Assembly: GCA_037903475.1 (NCBI GenBank) | Contig: JBAJFG010000172.1 | Location: 3,278,001 to 3,342,000 of the forward strand | Direction of reading: 5' to 3' | Length of the DNA stretch: 64,000 bases | Origin: Ancylostoma caninum | Taxonomy: Eukaryota; Nematoda; Chromadorea; Rhabditida; Ancylostomatidae | In this document: positions 44,283 through 53,806 of the stretch, piece after piece | Layout of the letters: every line of letters starts with the position of its first letter | How positions within the stretch are numbered: the stretch's first letter is position 1 | Notes under the pieces: generated by a model | What the model saw: only the letters and a program-made list of their open reading frames with translations | Databases searched by the model: none | Told to the model about the DNA's origin: nothing | Translations under genes and position numbers: made by a program

Positions 44283-47200
44283 ATGGCGAATTTTGTCGAC
44301 GAAACGGCCGAGGGAATGATGGCGGTAGGTTGTAAATCTGAAATAATTTACGCCGTAAGAAAAAAAAAGTGAAGGTGAACAGCCGAAAATTTGTCCCATA
44401 CAACGCGTTTTCAGGAACTCGAAAATGAAGACTGGTATCATGGCGCTCTTCCTTTTGAAGATGTGGTGTGTCTTGTAGCAGTCAGTGGCGATTTTCTATT
44501 GCGTGCTCTTGAAGCAGAAGCTGATCGTGGACCAATGGTAGTTTTTTTTTTCTCGTATTTAGGTTTTAAATGGTCACTGCGAAAATGGGCCAATCAGAGG
44601 TATAGCAAGCCCCGCCTACGCACAAATAGTTCATATGTGAAAAGCAAGCGTTCGTTACAGCCATGTCTAACAGTTCGAGTGGAGAAGCACGTGAAAGACT
44701 TCCCGATCCACAGAATCCAACAGGCAAACGCCCAGATGTTCACCATTGACGGCGTTAATAAAGCACCTACTGCCATCGCTCTGATTCAGTACGTGTTTCA
44801 TGATTTTCTCATAAGCATTGACAATCTTGTACTTAAAGACAAGGTCCGGGCAAAATTCCATCTCCCAAATTTCTATAGGATTCGTAGCCCACGGCGACGC
44901 CTTGGACGAAAATTATAGGAAAATCCCTGAAAAGGTCCCACAAGAAATGCTTTCCATCGACCAATTTCGGCACGGCGTTTGCGGGTTTGCGGCATACGTG
45001 TTTTCAAATGACGTTGTACGGCGCGCCTTACATGTTGTCTGTTGTGCCGTCGTAGGAAAAAATTCATATTAAAACGACCAGTGGTCCGTTTGATGGGGTG
45101 GGGAAGATCTCACGAGGTTGTTAGTTAGGCTGTATGTATCTGAGCGCCCATCGTTGTTCAGAATGCACTCGAGCAGCCTTTGTCGGTTGGAGCGTGTTTT
45201 CCCACCGTAATCCCTACCTAACGTAATCCTTGGACGTTTTGTCCCATATCTAGCGACAGAGCTTATAACAAGGTCTCAAACTTGAGGTACGTGCTACACA
45301 TATGGTTTGGAATCCAGAGAGCAAGAAACCTGGGTGGGCAAAATTTTGACACCGGACCTTGTCTTTAATCCTTACCCTAACTCTTAAAACAATGGATAGA
45401 AATCGCGTTCTTTATTCCTATTCCTTCCTCCTTTTTCTATATTTCTGTTCCTATTTTTTTTGTTTCCGAAAATATAGAAGCCACATGTAGGTTTACAAGC
45501 TACCTAAAAACAAATTCATTCAGGAAACACTTCTACAATAGGATTCCTATAGCTGGTGAAGTGTTTCTGTTAAAACCAATCCCAAAACAAGCATGGGAAC
45601 TGTCGAAGGACAAAATCAGAATGGAACAAAAGATCGGTGAAGGAGCATTTGGAGAGGTGTGGAGAGGAACGTTGAGGCAGTTTGCTACGATGAACGTACC
45701 GGTTGCCATCAAAGTGGTAAATGCACCTACTTTTACAACATTTATACTTCAATTACGAGAATTACCGATGTCAGATTCCCTTTGCTAATGCCCAATCATT
45801 CCTCATGCATAGAGATACACCTTGAAACATCTTTGCACTTTTTACTGCTTCTGGAGAACTTCTCATTTACTTCTCCGTGCTTGTGATCCATCATTGCATA
45901 GCGCACTCACGTGCATGTAAATAAATAAATAAATAAATAGACACCTCTGAAAATTGGAGATCGAGGTCACCCTGAAGTTGTTACGGGAGTTTTTCTGTTA
46001 CCGGAATCGCCAGAAGATGCTAATCACAGCAGTGTACATCATTTGCTGTAGAAGTGCCGGAAGTTGCGTTTACACCCTCCATTTCGAGGAGAGTTGGGGC
46101 GTGGCCAACGCCTTGGGGTTACACTACGTAACAAATCTGCAGGAGCCAAAGGGACAGGGGCGGGGGTTAGAATGCTTTCCCCACCATGTTCTTCCTTGCG
46201 AAGAGTGCAAAACCTAACGGAATAGGATTTATGCTTCACTTGCGACCAGCAAAGGAGTTCATTGGGCGAAAATAGTGATTTACTACTTTGACGCCCCCCC
46301 CCCCTCCAAACTGCCTCAAAATGAAAGGCAAAAAAATGGCTTCTTTTGTCACTTCTACAAGGAAAGGCGTATATCATTGTGATCAGCGTCTCCAAATAAT
46401 TCAAATCATATAAAATATAGTTCTCGAGGGCCACTCTTAAGTCGGGAAAGGCGTATATCGTTGTGACCAGTTGCAAATATTTCCGAAGGATACAACTTTT
46501 TATATTATAGACAAAAATGAAGGAAGAAAACAAAGCAATGATGCAAGAAATGCACAAGGAGGCTCGATTAATGCGGCAGTATAAGCACTTGTAAGCTTGC
46601 ATTCATTTGGGACGACTTATGCGAGGTGCGTGCGTGCGTCACACAAAGGTGTCTCTTTAACTGAGGACAGGTATGAAAGCAAGAATAAACGCCTGCTGTC
46701 GACAGTTTTTGCGTTTCTCATCGCGACCGAACTCAATGATAACACTTACCATACCGCTCGAGACGCACACATTTCGGACGCACGCACGCACACGTTGTGA
46801 ACCTGCGATTTCGTGAAATATAGTGCTGTAAAGGGGTGATGGCTTCAAAAACAACCATTCAGGAACATAGTCGCATTTCATGGTATGGTAATCGATAATG
46901 ACAATGTGATGATTGTGATGGAATTCGTGTCAGGAGGAGGACTGGATCACTATCTCAAGAACAGAAATGTGCTTTTTTCCCTAAAAATAACTTAATTTGT
47001 CATCCATTTTTTAAAGTTCTTTTTTTATTACTTTAAAAGCTTAAGGTGGGCATCGCGGATCGCTGCTCATTTGCTTTTGACGTCTCTCTCGGTCTGTACT
47101 ATCTCCATAGCAAACGTTGTATGCATAGGTTAGCCTTTGGGCCAATCTAGGGAGAAATAGACTATTTTGTCAGCTAAAGATGGATTTTAGGGACCTGGCA

Positions 47201-49014
47201 TGTAGGAATTGTTTAATAGACATTCAAAAGAATATCGTTAAAATCTCCGATTTTGGTTTGTCGAAACAATCTGATAAGTATAAAATTCAAGCCCACGAGA
47301 AAATACCTGTGAAATGGTATGTTTACTTGAACTATTGGGGCTCTTAGCACCTTCTAGCCTGATCCATCTCAGGATCTTAAAAGCATCGTTCCAGCACTGA
47401 ATCGTTTTTGAGACTTTTATACTAAAAGAATCTCCAAAAGCTGCGGATCACAATGGTGTACGTGATTCTGTGAAAAACTGCCGAAAAATCCGTTTCAGAG
47501 TCCCAATTTCTGAGGAGCCTATGGGCGGAGCAAAGGGGCGGGACTAGAGCAGTGTCCCAATAATTCACGCTCGGGAACGCACCTTTTGGGGAAATTCCTG
47601 AGACTTGTGAGAGCTCCCCATCTACCTCTATCAGAGTAGAAACTGTGCTCTATAGCTACATTTATGGCGCACCGGAGTCCGATCCGGTCGGATAACAAAA
47701 GATACGTATTGATTTTCGTCATCCGGCGACCGACACACATCATTCGTTATCCGACCGATCATACTCCGAAGCATTATAAATGTAGCTTATGCGTGACGAG
47801 CAAATGAATACCTGAATAAATAAATAAAAAAGAACAAAAAAAAACAAAAACTCTGCAATTTCACACTGGCTCCGCCCACAAGCTCCTCAATAATTGGGGC
47901 CTAAATACAGTTTTTGGCAATTTTCACGGAATCACACATATCATTGCAATCAGCAGCTACTGGCGGCTCTTTTCATGTAAAAATCTCAAAAACGACTCCG
48001 AGGTGGGACGGTGCCTTTAGGGTGAATGTTTTAAGGCAAGCTCCAGAAGTGATTTCAACCTACATTTACACGCGAGAATGTGACGTCTACTCATATGGCA
48101 TACTTGTTTGGGAGATATTCAACGATGCAAGAATGCCTTTCGAAGAGTACTCCAACAGAACTGTACGCCGTCGGGTAACTATCACTTCCCTCAATATTTC
48201 AAATTTATTTATTATAAATTATTCAATGGTGTTACAGTTAGCGGAGCCAAAATTTCGACCATCTTTATCGCCTGAGATGCCGGATGAGATTCGCATTATC
48301 GTAGCAGCGTGTTGGTGCGCAAATCCAGAACAACGTCCCGTTATGAAGGATGTTGCATGGATTCTCAGGAAATTTATTAGACACACGTGAGTTCTTTTCA
48401 CAATATTAAGGTCTTAGTAGTGTTCTTATTTCATCAAAAAGAAGAAAATGCAGATGAGACGAGACATTATCGAGATAGCAACACTCAACGAGATTTTGTA
48501 ATGCGCATACACTACAAAATCTCGTTAATTATTGCTTATGGAGCGTAATCTGTTCCTTATCCAGCGTAATGGGGGCAATTTATACCAAGTGCGTGCGTCA
48601 GTCGCGCGTCAGACGCACGCATCCATTTGCGAGGGATTTTCCATGAAGATGCGACATATCTTGTACGAAAACTATCGTTTCTCAGAGTTCCTGGAGATGG
48701 AATGAACAGAGCGCCACCTGTACCAGTAGGTGGTGCCTCAGATTCGAGTAGAAGAAAAGATTCATCATCAAAGAAATTAAAGGCGAGCCGATTTCTTTCA
48801 TCAGTACTATTCGAAACATTCACTGCATTAAAATTTCAACGACTATAACTAAAATTGTTTTTCCAGAGCAAGCAGGATTCGCGTAGAGTGAGATCCGATA
48901 TGAGAAAAGTACGTGGTTTCAGTAGATTATATCTTCCAAAATAATCATTTCTTTTCGCAGATGCAACAAGCACGACGGCTATCAGATATCATACCGCCAA
49001 GAAGAAGTCGCTGA
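44283..49014 (+). CDS. SH2-domain non-receptor tyrosine kinase (Fer/SPE-8-like)
   Basis: Thirteen phase-consistent exons give 462 residues: 44283-44324, 44415-44537, 44661-44794, 45524-45716, 46511-46590, 46863-46968, 47046-47128, 47191-47316, 48036-48174, 48238-48386, 48686-48803, 48867-48908 and 48961-49014. An SH2 domain (about 21-108; WYHG, phosphotyrosine-binding Arg44 in FLLR) precedes a kinase domain (about 130-390). It has P-loop GEGAFG (138-143), Lys163 in VAIK, helix-C Glu181, HRDLACRN with Asp255, DFG Asp274 and KWQAPEV, so catalysis looks intact. The tail (392-462) is Ser/Arg/Lys-rich and ends PPRRSR. The order and size match the nematode-expanded Fer-like kinases, several of which act in sperm; that role is inference. 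The start follows an ATTACAG acceptor, possibly for trans-splicing. Introns 4, 5 and 8 hold MITEs; exon 7's acceptor (CTTAAG) is atypical. Confidence 0.9.
45940..46480. mobile_element. Long-TIR MITE, GGCACCGTCCCACCTC family, copy 5 (diverged)
   Basis: Lies in kinase intron 4. The left arm resembles the family (ACAGCAGTGTACATCATTTG, GAGAGTTGGGGCGTGGCC). The right side repeats AGGCGTATATCATTGTGATC and AGGCGTATATCGTTGTGACC. More diverged than the other copies. Confidence 0.6.
46610..46798. mobile_element. GACGCACGC-type inverted element in kinase intron 5
   Basis: GAGGTGCGTGCGTGCGTCAC on the left opposes CGGACGCACGCACGCACACG on the right, with AT-richer sequence between. It occupies most of the 272-bp intron. 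Confidence 0.6.
47375..48021. mobile_element. Long-TIR MITE, GGCACCGTCCCACCTC family, copy 6, with nested insertion
   Basis: Lies in kinase intron 8. The left arm is CTGAATCGTTTTTGAGACTT to TATGGGCGGAGC; the right arm is GGCTCCGCCCACAAGCTCCT to GAGGTGGGACGGTGCCTTTA. A smaller inverted element (about 47656-47789) interrupts the interior. The right end abuts the acceptor used for exon 9. Confidence 0.85.
47656..47789. mobile_element. Nested MITE inside copy 6
   Basis: TAGCTACATTTATGG opposes ATAAATGTAGCT, and the inner GATCCGGTCGGATAAC faces GTTATCCGACCGATC. The empty state is seen at 36200-36215 (GTGCTCCATGCGTGACG), where copy 4 has no insertion. Flanking TA repeats suggest a TA duplication. 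Confidence 0.75.
48590..48655. mobile_element. GACGCACGC-family element, one arm, in kinase intron 10
   Basis: GTGCGTGCGTCAGTCGCGCG, CAGACGCACGCATCCATTTG and TTTTCCATGAAGATG match the 40708 arm. It ends about 30 bp before the acceptor of exon 11. Confidence 0.7.
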
Positions 49015-49176
49015 ATGTTCCCTGTAGCGACTAAGGATTTCAGATGCATGCTCCATTAATCTATGATTCTTATGTTATTCATTATTTTTGTACGCATTAT
49101 TACAAGCTGATCAACTGATGTATTTACAATGTCGTTATTAAGTACTTGGCATTTTAATTTCCCACAGTAATATTTT

Positions 49177-49182
49177 AATAAA
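49177..49182 (+). terminator. Polyadenylation signal of the kinase gene
   Basis: AATAAA about 160 bases after the stop at 49014, in AT-rich 3' flank. Confidence 0.55.
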
Positions 49183-49412
49183 AAGGTCTCTTATTATAAG
49201 TATGTGTTGCTGGCATAGTAGCAAAAAGGGTGTACATCTTAAAGCAATTCGATATGAGGACTCTATCAGACAAATAGGCTTCAGTACATCATAGAAATTG
49301 TCAAGCGTTGCTGAGGAGAAACCACTGATCGAGCTGGTTACTTTCTGAAGGACTGCAGTGACATTGACGGTAAATTATTACCCAAAATCGATTTTAAGGC
49401 AAGGACGACGTT

Positions 49413-49964
49413 TTGAGAAAAGAAATGGAACCTATCCTGAGTTTTTATTACAGAAACCATCAGCTTCCCATAAATGCCTCTTGTTCTAGAGGGACTGATT
49501 CAGAGATCAAAATATCTCTAGGTTCAATTGACATCTTCTCGTCAAGAATTTTGGATAATTGGTCAACCAGCCTGATCGTCCGGCTCATGCCGGACTCTAA
49601 GGCCTCTTTCAGGCTCGTTTCGCTCGCCTCCCATTCTGACAGTGCTGCATCGAAGCACAAGCTTACGAGTAAAATTATTTTGGACAATATCCAGGAAATC
49701 AACGTCTTTCTTGGGTATGTGGCTGAAGAGAGTGGTGCCACATTCAACTGCTCATTGAGGGATCTGTGCTCTGTATCTGTCTGGCAGTACTTTCCACTCA
49801 ACAATAAAGCGAATATACCACCACATCACAGGGATTCTCCTATCACCAGTAAAGAAAAGCCTCAAAAATTCGATGTTGGCGCCAACATTGGTGCAGACAA
49901 AGCCCTTCCCAGAGAATGCTGTGCTTCTGGATGCATTTGCTCCGTAGAACAGACAATTTTATGA
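49413..49964. other. Overlapping sense/antisense open frames, unresolved
   Basis: A 183-codon plus-strand frame without an ATG at its start overlaps a 114-codon ATG frame on the minus strand (49804-49460). The minus frame has helical, charged segments (ASETSLKEALESGMSRTIRL, LSKILDEKMSIEPRDI) and may be the coding one, for example a remnant of a retroelement or a single exon. I recognise no domain and no splice chain. A GC-rich block follows at 49985-50220. Confidence 0.25.
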
Positions 49965-50468
49965 AAGTAAAACGTGTAATCGCTATCATCTGCCCTGCTT
50001 CCGATCAGACACTTGGTGCGGCCGGCACCCCGACCAGCCGGCGATTTTGAGCATTAGCGGCTGTACCTGCTCGATTTTGAGCAGTTCCAGCAGAGCGGAA
50101 GCCCACCGCAGGCCCAGCCCGCTCTACCATTCCCGGCCGGGCTCCGACCCGGTGATTCCCCGGCAGGGAATACTAGAGCGGGCAGTCCCCACTAAGTTTC
50201 CGAGTACATATTGCCCCACCGCTCGACAATGCATAGAAATAACCTAAAGACAACCGTCACATCTGCCCGATCAGTCACAATAACACATGTTTCCCATACG
50301 GCTAAGATAGGTAAGCGATAACCTGGATAGGTTCATTTATTACTACCAACGTCCAGCAATAGTGGTGCAACAGGAGTGTTGCCTTTACCACGGTAGTACC
50401 ACGGCAGTGTCACCATCAACGTCGGCTACAAACCTACAATTTCATAAAATAATCTGCTTTCAGATAAA

Positions 50469-51221
50469 ATGACATACGCTCTGAGAACAATCAGCATCGT
50501 TATTATCATGGCTGCTAGGGTTACGCCACTATCATGCCAAGTCGAGTATCCATCAGATGGAGAAAAAGTGGTCGACGAAATGCCGAAGTCACCAGTATGG
50601 GAGCAACTGTCACTGTATATTCACTCACTATCACGGAGAAGCAGAGGTACAGTTATGAGATGAGATCTCTGTTTGGGCTGGAGTGGGAAAAATTGTTCCA
50701 ATCCTTTTCCATTTAACAGCAGCTATAGTGACAGAAAAGTGACTTCAAAGTAGCAGCACCCACAGACACAGAGTTAGCTGATGCTTTTGCGATAAAAAAA
50801 ACACTGAATATCACTCTGATTAGTTAATACTGGAGCGCACGATAGCGACTCGAACATGCTATGCACTCCCATGCCCAAAATTCGTCACTTATATGGATGC
50901 TCCTTGCTTGCGCACGCGTAGAGCAGTGGTAAGAGGCCCGCTGTTCGCTCGCACGGCCGGCAAATTTGTTTATTTTTCATATTTCAGGATCAATCTCAGG
51001 ATCACACGAAGAAGAAGCAGTTACAGAAGGTTTGTTTTCCACAATAGTTAAATTAGGTATCAGTGTACGATCCCAGTCTAAGTTTCAAAACGGGTCGCTT
51101 CATTCATTTATTATTCTCGGTGACTCTGAAGTACAGACCAATTCAGATTGAAATCCATGCTCTTCGATGAATATTTGCAGTATCAATGCCGAAACTCCTG
51201 CAATTCTTTTTAAAGAGATGA
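50469..51221 (+). CDS. Small predicted secreted protein or peptide precursor
   Basis: Three exons in phase: 50469-50646, 50988-51029 and 51181-51221 (ending TGA), 86 residues. Residues 1-23 (RTISIVIIMAARVTPLSC) form a plausible signal peptide with cleavage near SCQ. The mature part is mixed-charge, has a basic cluster SRRSRG at about 55-60 and ends LLQFFLKR. TGCTTTCAG lies six bases upstream of the ATG, well placed for a trans-splice acceptor. The basic cluster could be a prohormone cleavage site, but no repeated peptide or amidation signal is seen, so neuropeptide is only one option. A second reading of exon 3 stays open longer (KEMSSLKRASLASS) but needs a different phase. Confidence 0.5.
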
Positions 51222-51451
51222 GTAGTCTCAAAAGAGCAAGCCTAGCAAGTAGTCCTAAAAAGAAGCCTCTAGAACACGCTAGCACGCACTCACCAAATTT
51301 AGAATTCCATCTAGAAAGAAGCTATCCCGTAAATACCTAAATACCCATTGTTTAAGCTTAATCAGGAGGATATGATACTATATTGAACAATTACAATCAC
51401 AGCATGAGATCATTTTCCTTCTTAAAAGCTTCTCCACATACAACGATTGGC

Positions 51452-52087
51452 CTAGTTCAAAGTGATGGCCATATCTTCAATGTCTTGAGCATCCGAACCT
51501 ATAAAACGAGAAAAAGGGAACATAAGTAGTAAAAACAATAAATGGGATGATTCTAAACCAACCTTGTTCTAACGGCTGAGGAGGCCTTTCGATTTCATTC
51601 GTATCCGGTAAATTGGCCCCACGCTTTCTTGATGTTTTTACTTTACCCGCCTTCGAAGCTTTGTAGCATTCAAAAGCCTCATGTAACTGAAGAAAGCACC
51701 ATTAGAAACTACTCTCAGACACGGTACACGACCCACCGTTTCATGTATCGACTCGAAGCCGGCGGTCTTCAGTCCGACCATAACATCTTCAACATTGACT
51801 GTCTTCCTTTTCTTAGAAGTCGCATGCTCTTCTGCTTGTGACAGAAGATAGAGAATGAAAACCGCACAAGCACGCATTATTTGTGTGCGTGCATCCTATA
51901 AAAATGCTAGAATGTTTACCAAAAGAGACGAAAAGCAAGTAGAAGAATTGTGTTTTGAACGGAGTTTAGCAGAAATCAACGGGAAATGTACCTTAGAAAC
52001 AGCTGCACCATTCGGTAGACAGGACTTCATAACTCTACTCAAAACTGCCATAGGAAGTCGAAGGTCCTCGGTTTTCGGGTCGGACAT
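51452..52087 (-). CDS. POLE3: DNA polymerase epsilon subunit 3 / CHRAC-17 histone-fold protein
   Basis: Four exons in phase on the minus strand: 52087-51992 (from ATG), 51895-51737, 51686-51563 and 51498-51452 (ending TAG), 141 residues. The N-terminus EDLRLPMAVLSRVMKSCLP matches the POLE3 start of the histone fold. Helix 2 continues at ACAVFILYLLSQAEEHA, and KKRKTVNVEDVMVGLKTAGF is the characteristic third part. The fold covers about residues 9-95; the tail is short and ends DIEDMAITLN rather than in the long acidic tail of vertebrate POLE3. The family pairs with POLE4 in the polymerase epsilon holoenzyme and with CHRAC-15 in chromatin remodelling in the nucleus. Introns are 63 to 96 bases and free of MITEs, unlike the neighbours. 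It is convergent with the 50469-51221 gene. Confidence 0.9.
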
Positions 52088-52837
52088 GATGACGAGCTGA
52101 CAATATAAGATTTCTGGATAGGAAACTGTAAAGCAAATCTGCAAAGACCTTATACACATTAAACACAATGATATTCTTTTAAACATGTGAAAAGAAGGAA
52201 AAACACCTAAACAATGTCGTTCATATGATAAGATATCCCTTCCACAGCAATAAAACTATGCGAGATATAAAGAGTAAAGGAACCAGCAGAAAACTAGAGC
52301 GCAAACGGAAAAGAAAAATGAAAAATGCGCAAAATCGGAATTGACGTGGTTCAAAATCTCACACTTCCCGCGTCCTGGGAGATGAAATGGAGCACGATTT
52401 TCGCATTGGCGCGTGAAATTTTACTTGAGTTGCGTGAGGTACCATTGAATAAACCGGTATTTAGGTCTTTCTCCTTTCGAACAATTGAATTTTTTTGGAT
52501 CCTGTCCTGCACGAATAATTGAGTGAATTCAGTTGTTCGCGCTTTCATTTGGTCCTAAGTGTACTCTGTACCATGGTAAGGAAACCGCCTCGGCTCTACG
52601 GTTGCGATGCGGTGGTAGCGGAGAAACCAACTGTAAATCTGAATGACCACTGCTGCTTCTGCACTCGCAAAACATTAGTACTAAACAACCCATATGTACT
52701 TATGATGCATTAGGATGAATCTAGGCGATTCCCGTAACGTTTCCCCTCCGTCAATGACTTTTCTTTGCCTATATGTCGACGTTTTCTCTAGCCACCTCCA
52801 ACACTTCAATCATAGGCTTGCTCGAAGAGGAAACGAT

Positions 52838-52975
52838 ATCCCAGACAAACTTTCGGAACTTCCGCGGAGCTTGTTCGGAATTTGCGCGGGTGACCCGACG
52901 GAAGTTCCGAACTGGCTCCGCGGAAGTTCCGAAAATCGGCAAGCTCCGCGGAAGTTCCGAAAGTTTGTCTGGGAT
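52838..52975. mobile_element. Short foldback element with 36-bp perfect inverted arms
   Basis: The arms 52838-52873 and 52940-52975 are exact complements; the outer part is ATCCCAGACAAACTTTCGGA. The interior repeats GGAAGTTCCGAA and CTCCGCGGAAGTTCCG in direct and inverted form. It lies upstream of the Ly6-like exons and creates several overlapping false reading frames. Confidence 0.85.
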
Positions 52976-53056
52976 GGGAGGAGGATACAAATTGCGGACA
53001 TCGGGACAATTGATTCCAATACAATGTCAGTTTGCCTCTTTCGGCTTGTTTTCCAG

Positions 53057-53806
53057 AAAGGCATGAGGAGAAGTCAGTGAATGGTCCCAGTGATTGCCCA
53101 CCAGGTGAAACTGAAGCGTTTTGCAATAAAATCGACGTGTTCAACAACGGTGAAACAAGGCTAACAGCAAGAGGTTGCGCTGCTGACTATGAGTGCACGG
53201 TAAGTTCATTTTAGGTTTCCTGCAGTACAGTGATACCCAATCGTTAAAAATAACGCCGCGCCGCGTCCTTACGCGGAGCGGCAGATCAACAGCGTGCTAT
53301 GGTTTGGCGGACTACCCCGCTGAAACAATGCATATGAGGATGTATATGAGTGTGGTCCACATTTAAGGAAACTAGCCGTGGAAATCATAGGCAAGGCGGC
53401 AACCACAGAGTCCATCTGGTCTGCCGCGCCGCATAGGTGGCGCGACGCGGTCTCGTATTCTGCGGTGCAATAACGGTGTACCATCACTGTATTTCTCGCG
53501 ATTTCTCTGAAATTTAGTGCTCCTGGAATTTTTTATTTCCGAGGGGAGTATTGGTTGATGGAAGGAGCTATCATCGTTAACACATGGATATTTGAGAAAC
53601 ACAATAAGTTCATATCAAATATTACAATATAACATCATTTTTTGTAGGAGAATAAATGTGTAGAGTTCGAAGAGCCAGGATCTCCGTATACCGCTCGGCA
53701 TTGTTGCTGTGGTGAGGATATGTGCAACACAGGAATGCGAACTTCTTTATTGTCCGTTGTTGTTTCCTTTGCTTTTCTGCTAGTGTCTTTCGATTTTCTC
53801 GCTTAA
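53057..53806 (+). CDS. Ly6/three-finger-like protein with C-terminal hydrophobic tail (5' partial)
   Basis: Two exons are recognised: 53057-53199 (after TTTTCCAG) and 53648-53806 (ending TAA), joined in phase 0; the first needs one base from an unidentified upstream exon. The product has spaced cysteines (DCPPGETEAFC, GCAADYEC, KCVEF) and the diagnostic C-terminal CCCGEDMCN, typical of Ly6/uPAR modules. A hydrophobic tail (LLSVVVSFAFLLVSFDFLA) follows, as expected for GPI-anchor addition. Such nematode proteins are cell-surface modulators of receptors or channels; this one's partner is unknown. The first cysteines and signal peptide must lie 5' of 53057. The intron carries a TGGTCTGCCGCGCC-family repeat. 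Confidence 0.75.
53255..53500. repeat. TGGTCTGCCGCGCC-family repeat in Ly6-like intron
   Basis: GCCGCGCCGCGTCCTTACGC lies at 53260, and CATCTGGTCTGCCGCGCCGC with the tail TTCTGCGGTGCAATAACGGT at 53407-53480, in the family arrangement. Confidence 0.75.

Noticed and set aside
46039..46602. 187-codon minus-strand frame
   Set aside because: It overlaps a MITE and kinase exon 5 on the opposite strand, so it is a shadow.
50890..50955. tRNA-like GCGTAGAGCAGTGGTAAGAG
   Set aside because: It resembles a D-arm but no T-arm, B box or closing stem could be found; at most a relic.
52715..53147. Several overlapping frames with SELPRSL / FGTSAE repeats
   Set aside because: They translate the palindromic element 52838-52975 in different frames.
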